Shown here: positions 5,090 through 5,121 of the stretch, piece by piece
How positions within the stretch are numbered: position 1 is the stretch's first letter
How the letters are laid out: every line of letters starts with the position of its first letter
Origin: Treponema sp.
GTDB taxonomy: Bacteria; Spirochaetota; Spirochaetia; Treponematales; Breznakiellaceae
DNA: 5,121 nt
Direction: 5' to 3'
Assembly (NCBI GenBank): GCA_031274565.1
Contig: JAISPY010000016.1
Span: forward strand, 1 to 5,121
Notes under the pieces: model-generated
Databases searched by the model: none
What the model saw: the letters and a program-made list of their open reading frames with translations, nothing else
Told to the model about the DNA's origin: nothing
Position numbers and translations under genes: made by a program

Positions 5090-5121
5090 GCATAACGGTC
5101 TGTTACGCTCCGGCGCTTTGC
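5090..5121 (+). other. First half of a probable attC site (cut by window edge)
   Basis: GCATAAC (5090-5096) is followed by spacer GGTC and TGTTACGC (5101-5108), the layout of the left half of an attC: outer box, spacer, inner box. The GC-rich CTCCGGCGCTTTGC after it would be the start of the variable stem. The second half, expected to contain a GCGTAAC-like box and GTTATGC, lies beyond the window, so the call rests on one half only. Confidence 0.55.

Larger units (their letters stand above)
4331..5121 (+). mobile_element. Integron-like gene cassette (right end outside window)
   Basis: A discrete AT-rich gene is bounded on the left by GTTATGC and on the right by GCATAAC, the order expected for a cassette: core site, gene, then attC. 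Inside the borders lie two nearly identical hairpins (4371-4390 and 5047-5068), and between them a promoter and one gene on the plus strand. The gene's composition, clearly richer in A and T than the nucleotidyltransferase next door, supports separate origin. Treponema genomes are known to carry integrons, but no integrase gene is in this window. The true right border would be the G of the next GTT core, beyond 5121. An alternative is a small non-autonomous element mobilised through the hairpins. Confidence 0.6.

Overview
The window looks like a piece of a spirochaete chromosome, most plausibly a Treponema-type bacterium. This is an inference. It rests on the roughly half-GC, densely coded backbone, the mix of a TPR protein, a lipoprotein solute-binding protein and a sugar nucleotidyltransferase, and, at the right end, an integron-like gene cassette bounded by GTTATGC / GCATAAC core sites, since treponemes are known integron carriers. 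No rRNA, tRNA or species marker is present to confirm it.

Left part (1-1440): the C-terminal part of a tetratricopeptide-repeat protein runs in from the left edge (1-615, +). It is followed by about 270 bp of GC-rich, hairpin-rich DNA with no convincing gene. Then comes an insertion-sequence graveyard: an N-terminal fragment of an ISAs1-type transposase (892 to about 1146, +) facing the C-terminal fragment of an IS630-type transposase (1164 to about 1370, -). The IS630 remnant abuts a short 9-bp-periodic repeat of a kind seen between genes in many bacteria (1374-1402).

Middle part (1444-4290, all on the minus strand): a 132-residue protein of unknown function with a good ribosome binding site; a 426-residue lipoprotein resembling family 1 extracellular solute-binding proteins; and, 48 bp upstream of it on the same strand, a 306-residue NDP-sugar pyrophosphorylase-type nucleotidyltransferase. 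The last two probably form one transcription unit starting from a promoter at 4261-4290.

Right part (4330-5121): a markedly AT-rich gene for a small exported, probably outer-membrane beta-barrel protein (4458-5024, +). It has its own near-consensus promoter and sits between two nearly identical hairpins sharing the 16-base core CCGCCATCCGTGGCGG. Outside the hairpins lie GTTATGC on the left and GCATAAC on the right, the latter followed by what looks like the first half of an attC site cut by the window edge. The arrangement reads as a mobile integron cassette inserted immediately upstream of the nucleotidyltransferase promoter. It is the most interesting structure here: a self-expressed cassette carrying a surface protein, insulated by paired hairpins. 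The left junction does not look like an attC, so it is either an attI site or a secondary chromosomal insertion site.
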